64,000 nucleotides of DNA from Acidobacteriota bacterium (lineage in GTDB: Bacteria; Acidobacteriota; Terriglobia; Acidiferrales; UBA7541): the NCBI GenBank assembly GCA_003223215.1, contig QHYH01000090.1:1-64000 (forward strand), given 5' to 3'. A program made the translations under genes and the position numbers. Below the pieces are notes generated by a model, which worked only from the letters and a program-made list of their open reading frames with translations, was not told the origin of the DNA and ran no database searches. Below are positions 1 to 10,450 of the stretch, piece after piece. Numbering within the stretch: the stretch's first letter is position 1; each line of letters begins with the position of its first letter.

Positions 1-249
1 GGTGGGGTTCCAAGCACAGTAAATATGGCATTTCTCGGGCATTTGGAGACGGAGCGGTAAGATTTGAGCGCAAGTGATGATCCGTATATACAAATTCCGG
101 TGCGCTTGTCGGGCAATCGAACTCCTTGCCCGAGAGGACTGCAGATGAGCAAAAGGGCCGTTTTTATTGGCGATTTCAGTGATCCGCTCAGGAATCGGCG
201 GGCAAGGAAAGAACGCAGACAAGCATTTTGCTGCAGTTAACCCGGAAAG

Positions 250-783
250 TCAGGCTAGCCGCTGGCCCGACCAATCAAGTCCGTCCTGCTCAGTTTGTCG
301 GAAGTTCGGATTCATACATTTCGCGCCAACTGCGAACAGCTGACTTGTCAAAACAGCCGCGAGCGTGCCGTCAGCCTTGTAGAAGCTCAAACAGTCTTCC
401 GACACTTCCACTCTTGAAGCGCTGATGGTATGCCAAGCCCGTTGAGATAAACCATGAAGAGCTTTTCCGGCGCATTGAATGCTGGTCGAAACCACTTCCC
501 GCGGGTACTGTGCACCAATCGCCTTTGGGCAGGCTTTCTAGGTTTTAAGGGACGATATCGTGTGGGAAAAGAACTTGCGCCGGAAGAGCTTCTGGATGCA
601 TAAGCTGAATCTGAGAACGTAGGATCGCTTCCGTTTTGGTCTTGCTCCGAATACAGAATAGCTTGCGGACGACTTAGAGATTGCTGCCTTTGCGTCAGCT
701 GAGTCCGTGCTGTTGGTCGTTTGTGCCCAATTGATTTGCGCTAGCCCTAAGAGAATAAGAGCACTGCAAATTCCAACCTTCAT
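250..783 (-). pseudogene. small secreted ORF, probably decayed
   Basis: An ATG at 783 follows a good ribosome site (TGGAGGTGG, about 6 bases away) and opens an 81-residue frame ending at 538. The first 20 or so residues look like a signal peptide (hydrophobic stretch ending NWAQ). After about residue 40 the composition turns Arg/Lys-rich and unlike a secreted protein. The same frame, past the stop TAG at 538-540, is open again to 250 and carries protein-like sequence (VEVSEDCLSFYKADGTLAAV). I infer a gene start followed by a decayed body. It could equally be a short real peptide plus chance sequence. I recognise no family. Confidence 0.3.
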
Positions 784-989
784 TTGCCACCTCCAGGCTG
801 GTGCTGGAGGCGAAGTTGGGGTTGGTCTTTAGGTAGGACAATGGACGGCGGCTTGATTGCGGGATAATTGCGTCTTCACACCTAAGAGCCCGGTGTTTGA
901 CGTAATTATGATAGCGCACAGTCTTATCCAGAGGCTGGACCCCTTGGCAGGGCGTGCTAGACTCCGCTTAATGCCGTGGCGGAGTGCTG

Positions 990-2885
990 ATGGCCCTTGA
1001 ATCGCGATCTTCCCGCGTATTGCGGTTTGGAACCTTCGAGGTGGACCTGCGCGCAGGGGAGCTGCGCAAGCAGGGCGTGCGGATTAAGCTCCAGGAACAG
1101 CCGTTCCATGTCCTCACCCTGCTCCTGCAACGGCCCGGCGAAGTCATCACCCGCGAAGAGCTGCGCTCCGAGCTCTGGCAGTCCGAAACCTTCGTCGATT
1201 TCGACAACAGCCTGAATACTTCCATTAACAAGCTGCGGGAAGCGCTGGGCGAATCGGCGGACAATCCTCGGTTCATCGAGACTCTGCCTCGGCGAGGGTA
1301 TCGGTTCCTGGCTTCGGTGAGTGGCATCGATGGGGATGCCCGCGGATACCGAAATGGCGAAGTGGGCTCCGGCATGCGACGTTTTCGCTGGACCGTGGCT
1401 CTCGTCTCATTCGCAGTGATCGCCGCCGCACTCTTCGTCTTGAACGTCTTCCGGGTACGTGATCGCATCCTCGGGAGCACTCGAATCCCCCCAATCCAAT
1501 CTCTGGCGGTTCTGCCTCTCACGAATCTTTCTGGAGACCCCGATCAGGAATACTTCTCAGACGGCATGACCGACGCGCTGATTACCGACCTTGCGCAGAT
1601 GGGGTCCGTGAAGGTGATCTCTCGCACCTCCATCATGCGCTACAAAAAGACCGACAAATCTCTTCCAGAAATTGCACGCGAATTGAACGTGGGAGGGATC
1701 ATAGAGGGGACTGTCCAGCGGTCTGGGGATCGCGTGCGGATCACCGCACAGCTCATCGAAGGCGCGACGGACAAGCATCTCTGGGCCCAGAGCTACGAAC
1801 GCGAAGTGAACGATGTGCTAGCTCTGCAGGATGAACTCGCGCGCTCCATCGCCGGTGAAATCAAAGCTAGGATGACACGCCAAGTGCAAGTCCGTAGCGG
1901 TGCCAGCCACCCAGTCAATCCCAAGGCTTATGAAGCGTATTTAAGAGGCCTGGCGTACTCGAAGCAGCCATGTGATGAGTGCGAAGGAATCAGCCTTGAG
2001 TATTTCAATCGCGCCATTCAGATTGATCCGAAATGGGCTCCTGCCTACGCCCAACTAGCCCGCAGTTACCACTATATGGCCAGCGGCGGCAAACCGGAGT
2101 TCTTTCCCAAATCGAAAGCCGCCGCCCTGAAGGCCCTGGAGTTGGACGAAGGTTTGTCCGAACCGCACATGTCGATGGGATTCATTCTGCACAACTACGA
2201 TTGGGACTGGTCTGGCTCAGAACGGGAATATAAGCGTGCCCTGGAACTCAACCCGAACTACTCCGAGGCTCATCACGGCTACGCCCTTCTGTTGATGGCC
2301 GCAGGAAGGAACAAAGAGGCTGTGGCCGAAATCCGGCGGGCGGAAGAGTTGGATCCGTTATTTCTTACCGTGCGACTTAACGTGGGGCTCGTTTATTCGT
2401 GCGGCGGGGAGCATGACGAAGCCATCGAGCAACTGCAATCCATTGCAGAGCAAGAGCCAAGACATGACCAAGCACCCTTTGCACTGGGCATGGCTTACCT
2501 TCGGAAGGGAATGTTTCCGGAGGCAGTCAGTAATTTGCAACGAGCGGTCGACATGCTTACATACGACCCTGCCGAACCGATATACTTGGCCAACCTCGCT
2601 TATGCCTACGCTGCCGCAGGCCAGAGAAGCAAAGCGATGGCTCTCTTACGCCGGGTGAAAGAGATAGAAGCCGAAGACAAATACGTCGAGGCCGGCAGGT
2701 ACGGAGGACTCTATCACCTGTATCTTGCTCTTGGCGAAAAAGACGAGGCTTTGGCTTGGTTGGAAAAGGCCTACAAGGCGAAGTCCTCCACCCTCCTTTA
2801 CATGAGGTGCTGGCCGGAATTCGAGCGTCTCCGTGCGGACCCGCGCTTCGCCGATCTTGTTCGCCGCGTAGGCAACCCGTCCTAG
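990..2885 (+). CDS. winged-helix (OmpR/CadC-like) regulator with TPR repeats
   Basis: Membrane-anchored regulator of about 631 residues. Residues 8-100 form an OmpR/CadC-type winged helix (ends RRGYRFLASV). One membrane span lies near residues 133-155 (VALVSFAVIAAALFVLNVF). It is followed by a FlgO/TolB-N-like domain (SLAVLPLTNLSGDPDQEYFS) and then several tetratricopeptide repeats to the C-terminus. This architecture is common in Acidobacteria. The DNA-binding part would be cytoplasmic and the TPR part on the other side of the membrane, so it probably couples an envelope signal to transcription; target and signal are unknown. The ATG at 990 is preferred over the GTG at 984 because GGCGGAG at 978-984 is then correctly spaced. 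Confidence 0.85.
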   Translation: MALESRSSRVLRFGTFEVDLRAGELRKQGVRIKLQEQPFHVLTLLLQRPGEVITREELRSELWQSETFVDFDNSLNTSINKLREALGESADNPRFIETLPRRGYRFLASVSGIDGDARGYRNGEVGSGMRRFRWTVALVSFAVIAAALFVLNVFRVRDRILGSTRIPPIQSLAVLPLTNLSGDPDQEYFSDGMTDALITDLAQMGSVKVISRTSIMRYKKTDKSLPEIARELNVGGIIEGTVQRSGDRVRITAQLIEGATDKHLWAQSYEREVNDVLALQDELARSIAGEIKARMTRQVQVRSGASHPVNPKAYEAYLRGLAYSKQPCDECEGISLEYFNRAIQIDPKWAPAYAQLARSYHYMASGGKPEFFPKSKAAALKALELDEGLSEPHMSMGFILHNYDWDWSGSEREYKRALELNPNYSEAHHGYALLLMAAGRNKEAVAEIRRAEELDPLFLTVRLNVGLVYSCGGEHDEAIEQLQSIAEQEPRHDQAPFALGMAYLRKGMFPEAVSNLQRAVDMLTYDPAEPIYLANLAYAYAAAGQRSKAMALLRRVKEIEAEDKYVEAGRYGGLYHLYLALGEKDEALAWLEKAYKAKSSTLLYMRCWPEFERLRADPRFADLVRRVGNPS

Positions 2886-3055
2886 CCCCATGGTCGCCAC
2901 ACACGTCGTTTTCCTGTCGATTCCACTTCTCCGATAAGCGCGTCAGGCCATTGGCGGAAACTCCTGCCATTATTGACAGTGGTAACCCGCCACCGATTCT
3001 CATATATGGTTGGCTGCAAGCACCACCTCGCCCCGAAGAAGAGGTGCCAAGTTCG

Positions 3056-3826
3056 ATGAGTTCGCCTTCATTCTGCAGGACTGTTCTCCTTGCTTCTATC
3101 TTGAGCCTGGTTGGCCTGACCGCCGTCGCCGCTGCTCAGGAAGCTCACCGGCCGCACTGGGCTTATGAGGGCAAGGAGGGGCCTAAAGAGTGGGGGAATT
3201 TAGATGCAAGTTACGCGGCCTGCTCGATTGGTCACACGCAATCACCCATCGACATCAAGGATGCTAGAAAGGCGGACTTGCCGACGCTCAAATTCGATTA
3301 CCACGCCGTCCCTCTGAACATCATTGACAATGGACATACCATACAGGTCAATTATGCTCCCGGGAGCACGCTCAAGGTCGGTGAAAGAATCTACACTCTG
3401 AAGCAATTTCATTTTCACCATCCGAGTGAAGAGCACGTGGACGGCAAGACCTTGCGTCTGGTCGCCCATCTTGTGCATGCAGATGCCGACGGGCACTTGG
3501 CCGTCGTAGCCGTCCTCTTCGAGTTGGGAAGCGCCAATCCGCTGATCGATACCCTGTGGACCAACATTCCATCAGAGAAAGAGAAGCCTCAGGACATCCC
3601 CTCAGTTTCCATTCAGGTGCAGGACTTGCTTCCCGACGAGCGCGATTACTTCACTTATGCCGGGTCGCTCACAACTCCCCCTTGCAGTGAAGGGGTATCC
3701 TGGTTTGTCCTGAAAAGCTACGCCACAGTCTCCCCGCAGCAAGTGGCTGCATTTGCCAAGATTTACCCGATGAATGCGCGACCCATCCAGCCAACAAACG
3801 GCCGCGAAATTCTACAGTCTAAATAG
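3056..3826 (+). CDS. alpha-carbonic anhydrase, secreted
   Basis: Zinc enzyme interconverting CO2 and bicarbonate; 256 residues. The N-terminus is a signal peptide (LLASILSLVGLTAVAAAQ), so it acts in the periplasm. Family marks include SYAACSIGHTQSPIDIKDA, the two-histidine strand QFHFHHPSEEH, the third zinc histidine in LVAHLVHADADGH, and the substrate-pocket strand YAGSLTTPPCSEGVSWFV. The length fits bacterial alpha-CAs. The frame is open further upstream, but the ATG at 3056 directly precedes the signal peptide. Its 3' end overlaps the converging hypothetical gene by 8 bases. It appears monocistronic. Confidence 0.92.
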   Translation: MSSPSFCRTVLLASILSLVGLTAVAAAQEAHRPHWAYEGKEGPKEWGNLDASYAACSIGHTQSPIDIKDARKADLPTLKFDYHAVPLNIIDNGHTIQVNYAPGSTLKVGERIYTLKQFHFHHPSEEHVDGKTLRLVAHLVHADADGHLAVVAVLFELGSANPLIDTLWTNIPSEKEKPQDIPSVSIQVQDLLPDERDYFTYAGSLTTPPCSEGVSWFVLKSYATVSPQQVAAFAKIYPMNARPIQPTNGREILQSK

Positions 3827-4151
3827 AGCCTCGCCACTCGGAACACAACCATAATCTTGGCGTGAGACGAAGCTGGGCAAGCCTGAACTTGATATCTTGA
3901 AAATTGTCCCGATGAAATGCCGTTTCGAGCGGGTGAAACCTAGGTTCTAGAAATCGCGAAAGCAGCTTCCAGCTGGCCACTTCCAGGAACGGTTGCGCGT
4001 TTGCCGCGGGATCGGCGACACCTAACGCATCGACAATTTCGTACGAGTCCGTTCGTGCAAAGCTGGGCGAAACTCGCACCTCGTAATTTTCGCTACGCCA
4101 ACGTCCGAATTTGAAAATCAGGTTTCGTGCCCCAATGCAGACATAATCCAT
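3819..4151 (-). CDS. hypothetical protein
   Basis: About 110 residues with a protein-like composition (start MDYVCIGARNLIFKFGRWRS, end LRLTPRLWLCSEWRGSI); no membrane span or signal peptide. The frame runs open further upstream to 4376, but that extension is Pro/Arg-rich and looks non-coding, so I choose the internal ATG at 4151. No family recognised. It could be the remaining part of a longer gene, since the start has no strong ribosome site. It converges on, and slightly overlaps, the carbonic anhydrase gene. Confidence 0.5.
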   Translation of the reverse strand: MDYVCIGARNLIFKFGRWRSENYEVRVSPSFARTDSYEIVDALGVADPAANAQPFLEVASWKLLSRFLEPRFHPLETAFHRDNFQDIKFRLAQLRLTPRLWLCSEWRGSI

Positions 4152-4430
4152 GTGAGGGTCGTTAGCCTCAGATCTCGGGTCACTTGAAGTAGACTCTTTG
4201 GGTGGAAAACGGGCTTCTCTCGAGTTAGCAACCGGAACCGGAGATGATTCATTCCGGCTCAACCTTGGTGTCACGCCCCAGAAAAACTGGAGATGTGACG
4301 CAGCTAGGGTTAACCTCACCAGCCGTGGCGGCGCAGGCCGCCCGCAACGGGCGGGCATGTTCTGCCCGTCAAACAACCGCCCGCCAAAACTCCCCGCCGA
4401 AGGCTGGGTAGTCTGGGCTGCGGAGGTGAC

Positions 4431-5714
4431 ATGACTCGTACGGCAGCTCTTGTCGCGCTATGCAGCTTCGTGTGTGCACCTTTCGCGTACGCCCAAAGCG
4501 GTCAGGTAAAGGCGGTCTTTGCAGCGGTGCCCTTTCAACAATGGGTGGAGGAAGGCGCGAAGGCGGACTTGCCATGGCACCCGCGAATTACTCCGCCGAG
4601 ACTTACTCTGCACCAGAGGATTGCCGTGCGGGTCGAGGTGCAGCTGGACGGCAAGGAGTTGGTCAAGCGATGCTGCGACGGGCAAGCGATAGCGCTGGTC
4701 GAAATAAAAGACCAGCAGGGTCGCATCTACCGAAATTACGGCGAGAAAGAATTGAAGGACGCCGAAGCGGCCTTAAGCGAATACATGATCGACATATCCT
4801 GGGAGATTTTTCTGCTGCCCGGCGACTACAAGGCGACGATCGCTTTCTATTACAGCGGCCGAAATGCACACAGCCACAGCCTCACTGTACGGAACGTGCA
4901 TGTCGGGTCTTTGAAGGGTGACCCATTGCCGGGATCGTGGCGGGATTTGCCAGCAGTGGAATTTTGTGACCCGCAGCCAGAAGGCCTCGATGCATTTCTC
5001 CTGCCCAATATCGAAGGACGCCTGAACCTTCCGGCAAAAACGAGCCAGCAAATCCACCTGGAAATCCTGGAAAATGTAACGCCGTATCCGAGCGAGCGCC
5101 GACGGCCGAAGCTGTACACGGATCGGCTCAGCGTGTTCTTGCCCATCCTGAAAACATTCGCGCAGTTGAGGATTGAGAATGGCACGGCCGGCGTGTTGCT
5201 GCTCGATTTCATACGTAGAAGGGTGATTTACGAGCAGCAGGATATTCGGCAGGGGCAAGTCTCGTGGGCGGATTTGAAAGATGCGATGGCCGCAGATTCC
5301 GCAGCGGCGGTCGACGTGCATGATCTTGAGCAAGGCGAGGAGTTCGGGCAGTTTTTCTGGAGCGAAATGGCCGGGCGGTTGGAAGATGCCGGAAGCGATG
5401 GAAGCATGCGGGTGTTTATCGTCATTAGCGGGCCGATGGAGCTCGGATCCAGAAAACCGATCGAGATCGCTCCACCGGCACGAGGCAATTTTGCGGTGTT
5501 CTACTTGCGGTGCGATTTCCTTCAGACGCCGATTTTGGAGCGTCCCCCGTTTTTCGCTGGGCCGGTCGCACCGAGCGAGCAAACAACAGAGAGACTAGAG
5601 GACGGGATCGGTAAGGCGCTCCGAGGACTGAAGCCTCGAATCTTAGCAGTGGACTCCGCGCAGGGTTTACGCAGGGCGCTCGCCGCGATTTTGAGTGACA
5701 TTTCACGGATGTAG
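4431..5714 (+). CDS. secreted protein of unknown function
   Basis: A 427-residue protein with a clear signal peptide (ALVALCSFVCAPFAYAQ). The ATG follows GGAGGTGAC closely. The mature part has no membrane spans. It has a beta-rich N-terminal half (FLLPGDYKATIAFYYSGRNA) and a C-terminal half resembling an alpha/beta domain (RVFIVISGPMELGSRKPIEI), with patterns reminiscent of acidobacterial VWFA-like secreted proteins. No catalytic motif is recognised and the function is unknown. Confidence 0.75.
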   Translation: MTRTAALVALCSFVCAPFAYAQSGQVKAVFAAVPFQQWVEEGAKADLPWHPRITPPRLTLHQRIAVRVEVQLDGKELVKRCCDGQAIALVEIKDQQGRIYRNYGEKELKDAEAALSEYMIDISWEIFLLPGDYKATIAFYYSGRNAHSHSLTVRNVHVGSLKGDPLPGSWRDLPAVEFCDPQPEGLDAFLLPNIEGRLNLPAKTSQQIHLEILENVTPYPSERRRPKLYTDRLSVFLPILKTFAQLRIENGTAGVLLLDFIRRRVIYEQQDIRQGQVSWADLKDAMAADSAAAVDVHDLEQGEEFGQFFWSEMAGRLEDAGSDGSMRVFIVISGPMELGSRKPIEIAPPARGNFAVFYLRCDFLQTPILERPPFFAGPVAPSEQTTERLEDGIGKALRGLKPRILAVDSAQGLRRALAAILSDISRM

Positions 5715-5813
5715 CCCGGCTGCCTGTCCAGTGCTTAATAAATCGGGTAACTCGTCAAGTTGGAACTGGTTCCTGCGGTGGCGCCAGGTCCCGTTGCTTT
5801 GGTGCCGCTACCA

Positions 5814-6050
5814 CTACTTAACGGCGAAAAGCTTCTCGAGCAATTTTTCTGAGAGCTTCGCGCCTTTCTCGGATAACCACACCGACTTGTTTTTGTTTGC
5901 CGGATCGGAGATGTAACCTTTCTCATGCAGTGAGTCCATGATCGACCAGGGGAAGCTTTTCCAAGCACGTCTCTCCGTACCTTCCCCAAACGAATTCAAG
6001 TAAAGAAGGGCGAGAACGACTTGTTGCAATTTTTCCGCGTCAATATCCAT
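5814..6050 (-). CDS. DUF6429-like small protein
   Basis: 78 residues, soluble and charged. The pattern of a helical N-terminus (VVLALLYLNSF) followed by AWKSFPW, LHEKGYISDPANKNKSVWLS and a Leu/Lys-rich tail matches, from memory, the DUF6429 family of short proteins with a winged-helix-like look. A role in nucleic-acid binding would be speculation. It is transcribed divergently from the kinase gene that starts at 6165, leaving about 115 bp for both promoters. Confidence 0.7.
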   Translation of the reverse strand: MDIDAEKLQQVVLALLYLNSFGEGTERRAWKSFPWSIMDSLHEKGYISDPANKNKSVWLSEKGAKLSEKLLEKLFAVK

Positions 6051-6164
6051 GTCGCACCTCAGAGTTCTCAGTCACTGCCACCTGATAATCGACCTCTGCC
6101 TCATTTTGAACGGCGCGATTCGCGGATTGCCTGCAATGACGCGCTGGCGTAAACTCAGTGTCTA

Positions 6165-8840
6165 ATGGCGGAAACCTTCTCGATTGTTAGTCGTATCGTC
6201 TCACACTACAGCATTCTGGAAAAACTCGGCGGCGGAGGAATGGGGGTGGTTTACAAGGCCGAGGACACGCGCCTCGGCCGGAATGTTGCCCTAAAATTTC
6301 TTCCCGAGGATATTTCCCAGGACCCTCTGGCGATCGAGCGATTCCGCCGCGAAGCGCGCGCGGCATCCTCGCTCAATCATCCGAACATTTGCACAATTTA
6401 CGATGTCGGAGCATTCGAAGGCCGTCCCTTTATCGCCATGGAACTACTCGAGGGCCAGACGCTGAAGCATCGCATCTCCGGGAAGCCAATCGAAGTATCC
6501 GAACTCCTGGACGTCGGCACACAAATTGCCGACGGCCTCGAAGCCTCTCACGCTAAGGGCATCGTCCACCGCGACATCAAGCCTGCGAATATCTTTCTCG
6601 TCGAACGGGGGCAGGCCAAAATTCTGGATTTTGGTTTGGCGAAGCTAACGTCTGAAGTCCGACATGCCGCCGAATCGCTGGACGGCACATCGATGCGTAC
6701 ACTGTCGCATGTGCCTTACGAAGAGCAACTGACGAGTCCGGGCAGTTCCATGGGCACGGTCGCGTACATGTCGCCGGAACAGGCGCGCGGCGAGGAGTTG
6801 GACGCACGCTCGGATTTGTTTTCGCTTGGCGCTGTGCTGTATGAGATGGCCACGGGCGTGGTTCCATTTTCCGGCGCGACCGCTGCCCTCGTTTTCGGAG
6901 GCATCCTGCATTCTCCGGCGATTCCTGCGACGAAGCTGAATTCCCGATTGCCCTTGGCCCTTGAAAATATTCTCTACAAGGCGCTGGAGAAAGATACCGC
7001 CCTCCGTTACCAGACGGCCGCCGAGCTTCGCGCCGACCTGAAACGCTTGAAGCGTGACTTGGATTCCGGTCGCTCGGGGGCGACCGCTGCTCTACCGGTT
7101 GCGGTGGAAGAGGTTCGCGGAATCCACCTCCACCTTCGATGGCCCACTTGGGCAGTGGTGGCGGGCGGCGCTCTCATCACCACGACGGTAATTCTCGGAT
7201 ATCTACTCACACGCCCAGTGGCACCGCCCCGCGTGCTGCGAACCGTCCAGCTGACCAACACGAACCGGCCGAAATCAGGCGTACTCACGGACGGTTCGCG
7301 ACTCTATTTTGGTGACGGCCAATCGGGCGTTGCCCAAACCTCCGTGACGGGTGGCGAGACGTTTCCCATAGCGGCCTCGTTGGAGGACACTGGCTTTTCT
7401 AACGTTTTCGATATCTCACCAGACGGGTCTGTACTACTGATGAGTACTGCCCTAGGGACGTCTGGCGACGGCCCTCTTTGGACTGTCCCTGTGCTTGGCG
7501 GTACGCCTCGTCGATTGGGCAATCTTGAGGGCCACGGCGGAGCGTGGTCTCCGGACCGAAAGAGCATTGCCTACTGCAAGGGGAACGAAATATTCCTGGC
7601 GAAGAGCGACGGCAGCGAACCACGCCGGTTGTTGATAACGGCCGGAAGGGCGAGCGACCTCCGGTGGTCGCCCGACGGGTCGATTTTGCGTTTCACCGTG
7701 AGCGATCCCAAGACCAATTACCGCTCCATCTGGCAAGCTTCAGCGGACGGCGGCAATCTTCATCCCGTGCTTCCCGGTTGGAGCGACGCCCCCAACGAAT
7801 GCTGCGGCAACTGGGCGCCGGACGGAAGGTATTTCGTCTTCCAAGCGATACGCGACGAGACTTCAAACGTCTGGGCCATGAACGAACACGGTGGCCTTTT
7901 CCGCTCAACCCGCCAGCAGCCTATACAGCTGACGACTGGGCCGATGAATATTGGCGATCCCGTCCCCAGCCGGGACGGCAAAAGACTTTTCGTCCAAGGC
8001 TGGCGGCCCCGAGGGGAATTGGTACGCTACGACGCGAGATCAGGACAGTTCGCGCCTTATCTTTCGGGAATCTCGGCTATGGGACTGGACTTCTCTCGTG
8101 ATGGAGTGTGGGTCGCCTACAATGACGGTACCGATGGCACGATGTGGCGAAGTAAGGTTGACGGGACTCAAAAACTTCAACTTGTTTCCCCGCCTATGCA
8201 GGCCTACCTGCCTCGATGGTCTCCAGACGGCAAGCAGATCGCCTTCTTTGGTCATCCACCTGGCGAACCCTGGCAAATCTATGTGGTTCCCGTCGCGGGA
8301 GGCTCACCCGAACTCATCTATCGCAGCGGGGCGAACCTGGCGGACCCCAGTTGGTCGCCAGACGGGAAATCGCTGGCCTTCGGAGAGAATTCACTTAACA
8401 ATCAGGGCTCAGCCGTCTACGTCCTCGATCTGAAAACGCGAAACGCCTCGAAGCTACCCGGGTCCGATGGCCTTTTTTCTCCCCGTTGGTCCCCCAACGG
8501 ACGCTACCTAGCGGCCATACCGCTCGATTCTCTCAAGCTCATGCTTTTTGAGCTCACGACTCAGAAATGGACTGAGCTCGCCAAGATTTTTGTAGCCTAT
8601 CCGACTTGGTCCCGAGACGGGCGCTATTTGTATTTTAACGGCATTCTCGACAATCAAGAGGGCTACTTTCGCCTGCAAATCTCCGACCGCAAACTAGAGC
8701 GCATCCTAAGCCTGAAAGGGTTTCAGGCGGCCGGAGGAGCCTTCGGAAACTGGACCGGTCTCGCCCCGGACGAATCTCCGCTGTTCGTCCGCGACGCCAG
8801 CATCCAGGAAATCTACGCTCTCGATTGGGAGACGCCTTAA
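6165..8840 (+). CDS. Ser/Thr protein kinase with C-terminal beta-propeller
   Basis: 891 residues, transmembrane Hanks-type kinase. The catalytic domain has the Gly-rich loop [10 protein letters not shown] (21-30), ATP lysine in VALKFL (K44), HRDIKPAN from residue 135, DFG at 155-157 and [14 protein letters not shown] single membrane span lies near 325-350. The outer half is a TolB/WD40-like propeller with repeated W-SPDG-K/R motifs ([25 protein letters not shown]). All catalytic residues are present, so it should be active. The propeller probably senses or binds an extracytoplasmic partner. It is a monocistronic gene with no phosphatase nearby. Confidence 0.9.
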   Translation: MAETFSIVSRIVSHYSILEKLGGGGMGVVYKAEDTRLGRNVALKFLPEDISQDPLAIERFRREARAASSLNHPNICTIYDVGAFEGRPFIAMELLEGQTLKHRISGKPIEVSELLDVGTQIADGLEASHAKGIVHRDIKPANIFLVERGQAKILDFGLAKLTSEVRHAAESLDGTSMRTLSHVPYEEQLTSPGSSMGTVAYMSPEQARGEELDARSDLFSLGAVLYEMATGVVPFSGATAALVFGGILHSPAIPATKLNSRLPLALENILYKALEKDTALRYQTAAELRADLKRLKRDLDSGRSGATAALPVAVEEVRGIHLHLRWPTWAVVAGGALITTTVILGYLLTRPVAPPRVLRTVQLTNTNRPKSGVLTDGSRLYFGDGQSGVAQTSVTGGETFPIAASLEDTGFSNVFDISPDGSVLLMSTALGTSGDGPLWTVPVLGGTPRRLGNLEGHGGAWSPDRKSIAYCKGNEIFLAKSDGSEPRRLLITAGRASDLRWSPDGSILRFTVSDPKTNYRSIWQASADGGNLHPVLPGWSDAPNECCGNWAPDGRYFVFQAIRDETSNVWAMNEHGGLFRSTRQQPIQLTTGPMNIGDPVPSRDGKRLFVQGWRPRGELVRYDARSGQFAPYLSGISAMGLDFSRDGVWVAYNDGTDGTMWRSKVDGTQKLQLVSPPMQAYLPRWSPDGKQIAFFGHPPGEPWQIYVVPVAGGSPELIYRSGANLADPSWSPDGKSLAFGENSLNNQGSAVYVLDLKTRNASKLPGSDGLFSPRWSPNGRYLAAIPLDSLKLMLFELTTQKWTELAKIFVAYPTWSRDGRYLYFNGILDNQEGYFRLQISDRKLERILSLKGFQAAGGAFGNWTGLAPDESPLFVRDASIQEIYALDWETP

Positions 8841-9308
8841 TCCCCCTTGCGCGCCGTGACTCTACGCTAGGAGTCCAGGAAAACCCTCCGATTGCATATC
8901 GTTCACCTCGGGGGTCATTCCAGTTTGACTCTTTCCGCAGAGCCGAAGCCTATACACGTCAAGTCGTCAACCCCTGCTGAAGCCCTCGGACAATGTACCC
9001 ACAATCGCAAGGTTGGCACCGGAGCCGCGAGGCGACGATGCATCTGCCAGCATAAGGTGGAGAGGGGCTAGGCTTGATACTAGCGTCAGAATACACAAAT
9101 GCTCGTACGCGTCGTTAATTTAGCAGAGCCTAATATGCTGCGCGGCTCTTTCCGTCGTGGGCATGGGGACTTCAAACTTCCTCATCATGGACAAACAACA
9201 CGGCCGGCATATAGAGCGGACCTAACCAATCGGTCAATTCAACGGAACAGGATAAATCCGTATCGCTCCCTGCACAGGGAAAGTACGTCGAACGACGGAC
9301 CGATGGCG
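8841..9308 (+). other. intergenic region without recognisable gene
   Basis: About 470 bp between the kinase gene and the intron remnant. Short frames here have no coding character, and no tRNA, strong terminator or repeat was recognised. Confidence 0.5.
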
Positions 9309-9945
9309 GTGCGGACATGACATCAGGGAGGAAGCGAAGGCTTCTTTGTAATGGAGAAGATACCGGTTGCGTCGGAGATCGACAACATCACTGGACGCGA
9401 AAGCGGGCAGACTTCCCCGTGGTGCCTCACGCGAGAGAGCTGGGCAAATCGGCTTATGCGACAAAGCAGATGACGACGCAAGCCGTTGGTGCGGTCTCAA
9501 GCGAAGCGGCGGAATGGTATGCCATCGACTGGGCGATCATCCACCGTAACGTTCGTCGACTCCAAGTGCGTATCGCGCAGCTGCGGCGAAGGAAGGCAGA
9601 TGGGGCAAGGTGCGAGCCTTGCAACGCCTGCTGACCCACTCCTCCTATGAAAATAGCCGCGTGTCTCATTGAAAAGATTGGCTCAACAGTGAGCGGCTAT
9701 TTTCATCCTTCGTTGTGGCTCTCCGAGAGCCATGGGTTACTCGTACAGCGGCAAAGTTCTCGCCGTTCGACGAGTGACAGAAAACAGCGGCAAGAAGACC
9801 CCCGGTGTAGACCGAGAAGTCTGGGACACACCAGAGAAGGAAATACAGGCAGTTTATGAACTCAAGCAAGGGGGCTATCATCCTCGGCCCCTTCGACGCG
9901 TCTATATCCCGAAATCGGACGGCAAGACTATGCGCCCGCTCGGAA
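9309..9945 (+). mobile_element. group II intron remnant with broken reverse transcriptase
   Basis: The encoded sequence matches the N-terminal part of bacterial group II intron maturase/reverse transcriptases: WYAIDWAIIHRNVRRLQVRI, then after a frameshift near 9583 GRWGKVRALQRLLTHS, then after an insertion SGKVLAVRRVTENSGKKTPG and LRRVYIPKSDGKTMRPLG. Homology stops abruptly at about 9945, so the catalytic YADD region, the maturase region and the 3' intron end (domain V) are missing. A GTGCG at 9309-9313 resembles the conserved 5' intron end, but that boundary is a guess. Protein-level homology starts near 9470. The element must be inactive. Confidence 0.8.
9642..9742 (+). repeat. 101-bp insertion with two hairpins, MITE-like
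   Basis: This segment interrupts the reverse-transcriptase frame between codons for LLTHS and YSGK, which are adjacent in intact family members. It is bordered by ACTC at 9638-9641 and 9739-9742, compatible with a 4-bp target duplication. It contains a perfect 14-bp inverted repeat (ATGAAAATAGCCGC at 9647-9660 and its complement at 9693-9706, loop 32 bases) and a second 7-bp hairpin (TGGCTCT at 9716-9722, AGAGCCA at 9726-9732). No protein is encoded. It is probably a small non-autonomous element. Confidence 0.5.
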
Positions 9946-10032
9946 GCGGGGAAAAAGATCGGTCCGGCGTCCAGGCAAAGAGATGCAGGGCGCGCCAAAG
10001 CACGCGGAGTTTTCGGATTGGAGAGATGAGTT

Positions 10033-10450
10033 TTATGCCGCCGCGCTGATCCGGGGTGGAGAACGAAGTTGGATTTCGGCAGCGGTGAGCCGCTCGATGA
10101 CCTTCATCGGTCCACCGCAGTCAGGGCAGCGATAAAGGTCGGGGGAGTCTCCCGTGGAGGAAGTGTGTTCTTTAGTGAGGCGGTTGTTGTGCCGCTCCCA
10201 AGAGCTGAAAGCAGAGCGGGAGGAGCTTAGCGTGTCGTCGGCCGGCCAGGAAGCCGAAGTGCCGGATACGCACGAAGCCTTGCGGAAGCAGGTGCAACAG
10301 AAAGCGGCTCAGGAACTCACCGACCGGTAGAGAGAGCAACTTCTGTTTGCTGCGGTCAGCGGAATCGCGCCAACGAAGGGTGACCTGGCCATCGGTGAAG
10401 GAGACCAGCCGATGGTTGGAGAGGCCACGCGGATGGGTGTAGCGGCCGAA
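10033..10450 (-). mobile_element. IS91-family transposase fragment
   Basis: The minus strand reads as the C-terminal third of an IS91/IS801-type (Y2) transposase: FGRYTHPRGLSNHRLVSF, VTLRWRDSADRSKQKLLSLP, EFLSRFLLHLLPQGFVRIRH and, after a one-base frame change near 10195, LYRCPDCGGPMKVIERLTA, ending at TAA 10033-10035. The N-terminal zinc-binding domain and the catalytic tyrosine region are absent. Homology ends exactly where the stop codon of the neighbouring SRPBCC gene begins, so a rearrangement joined the two. The 88 bases between this and the intron remnant may hold an IS end. Confidence 0.75.
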
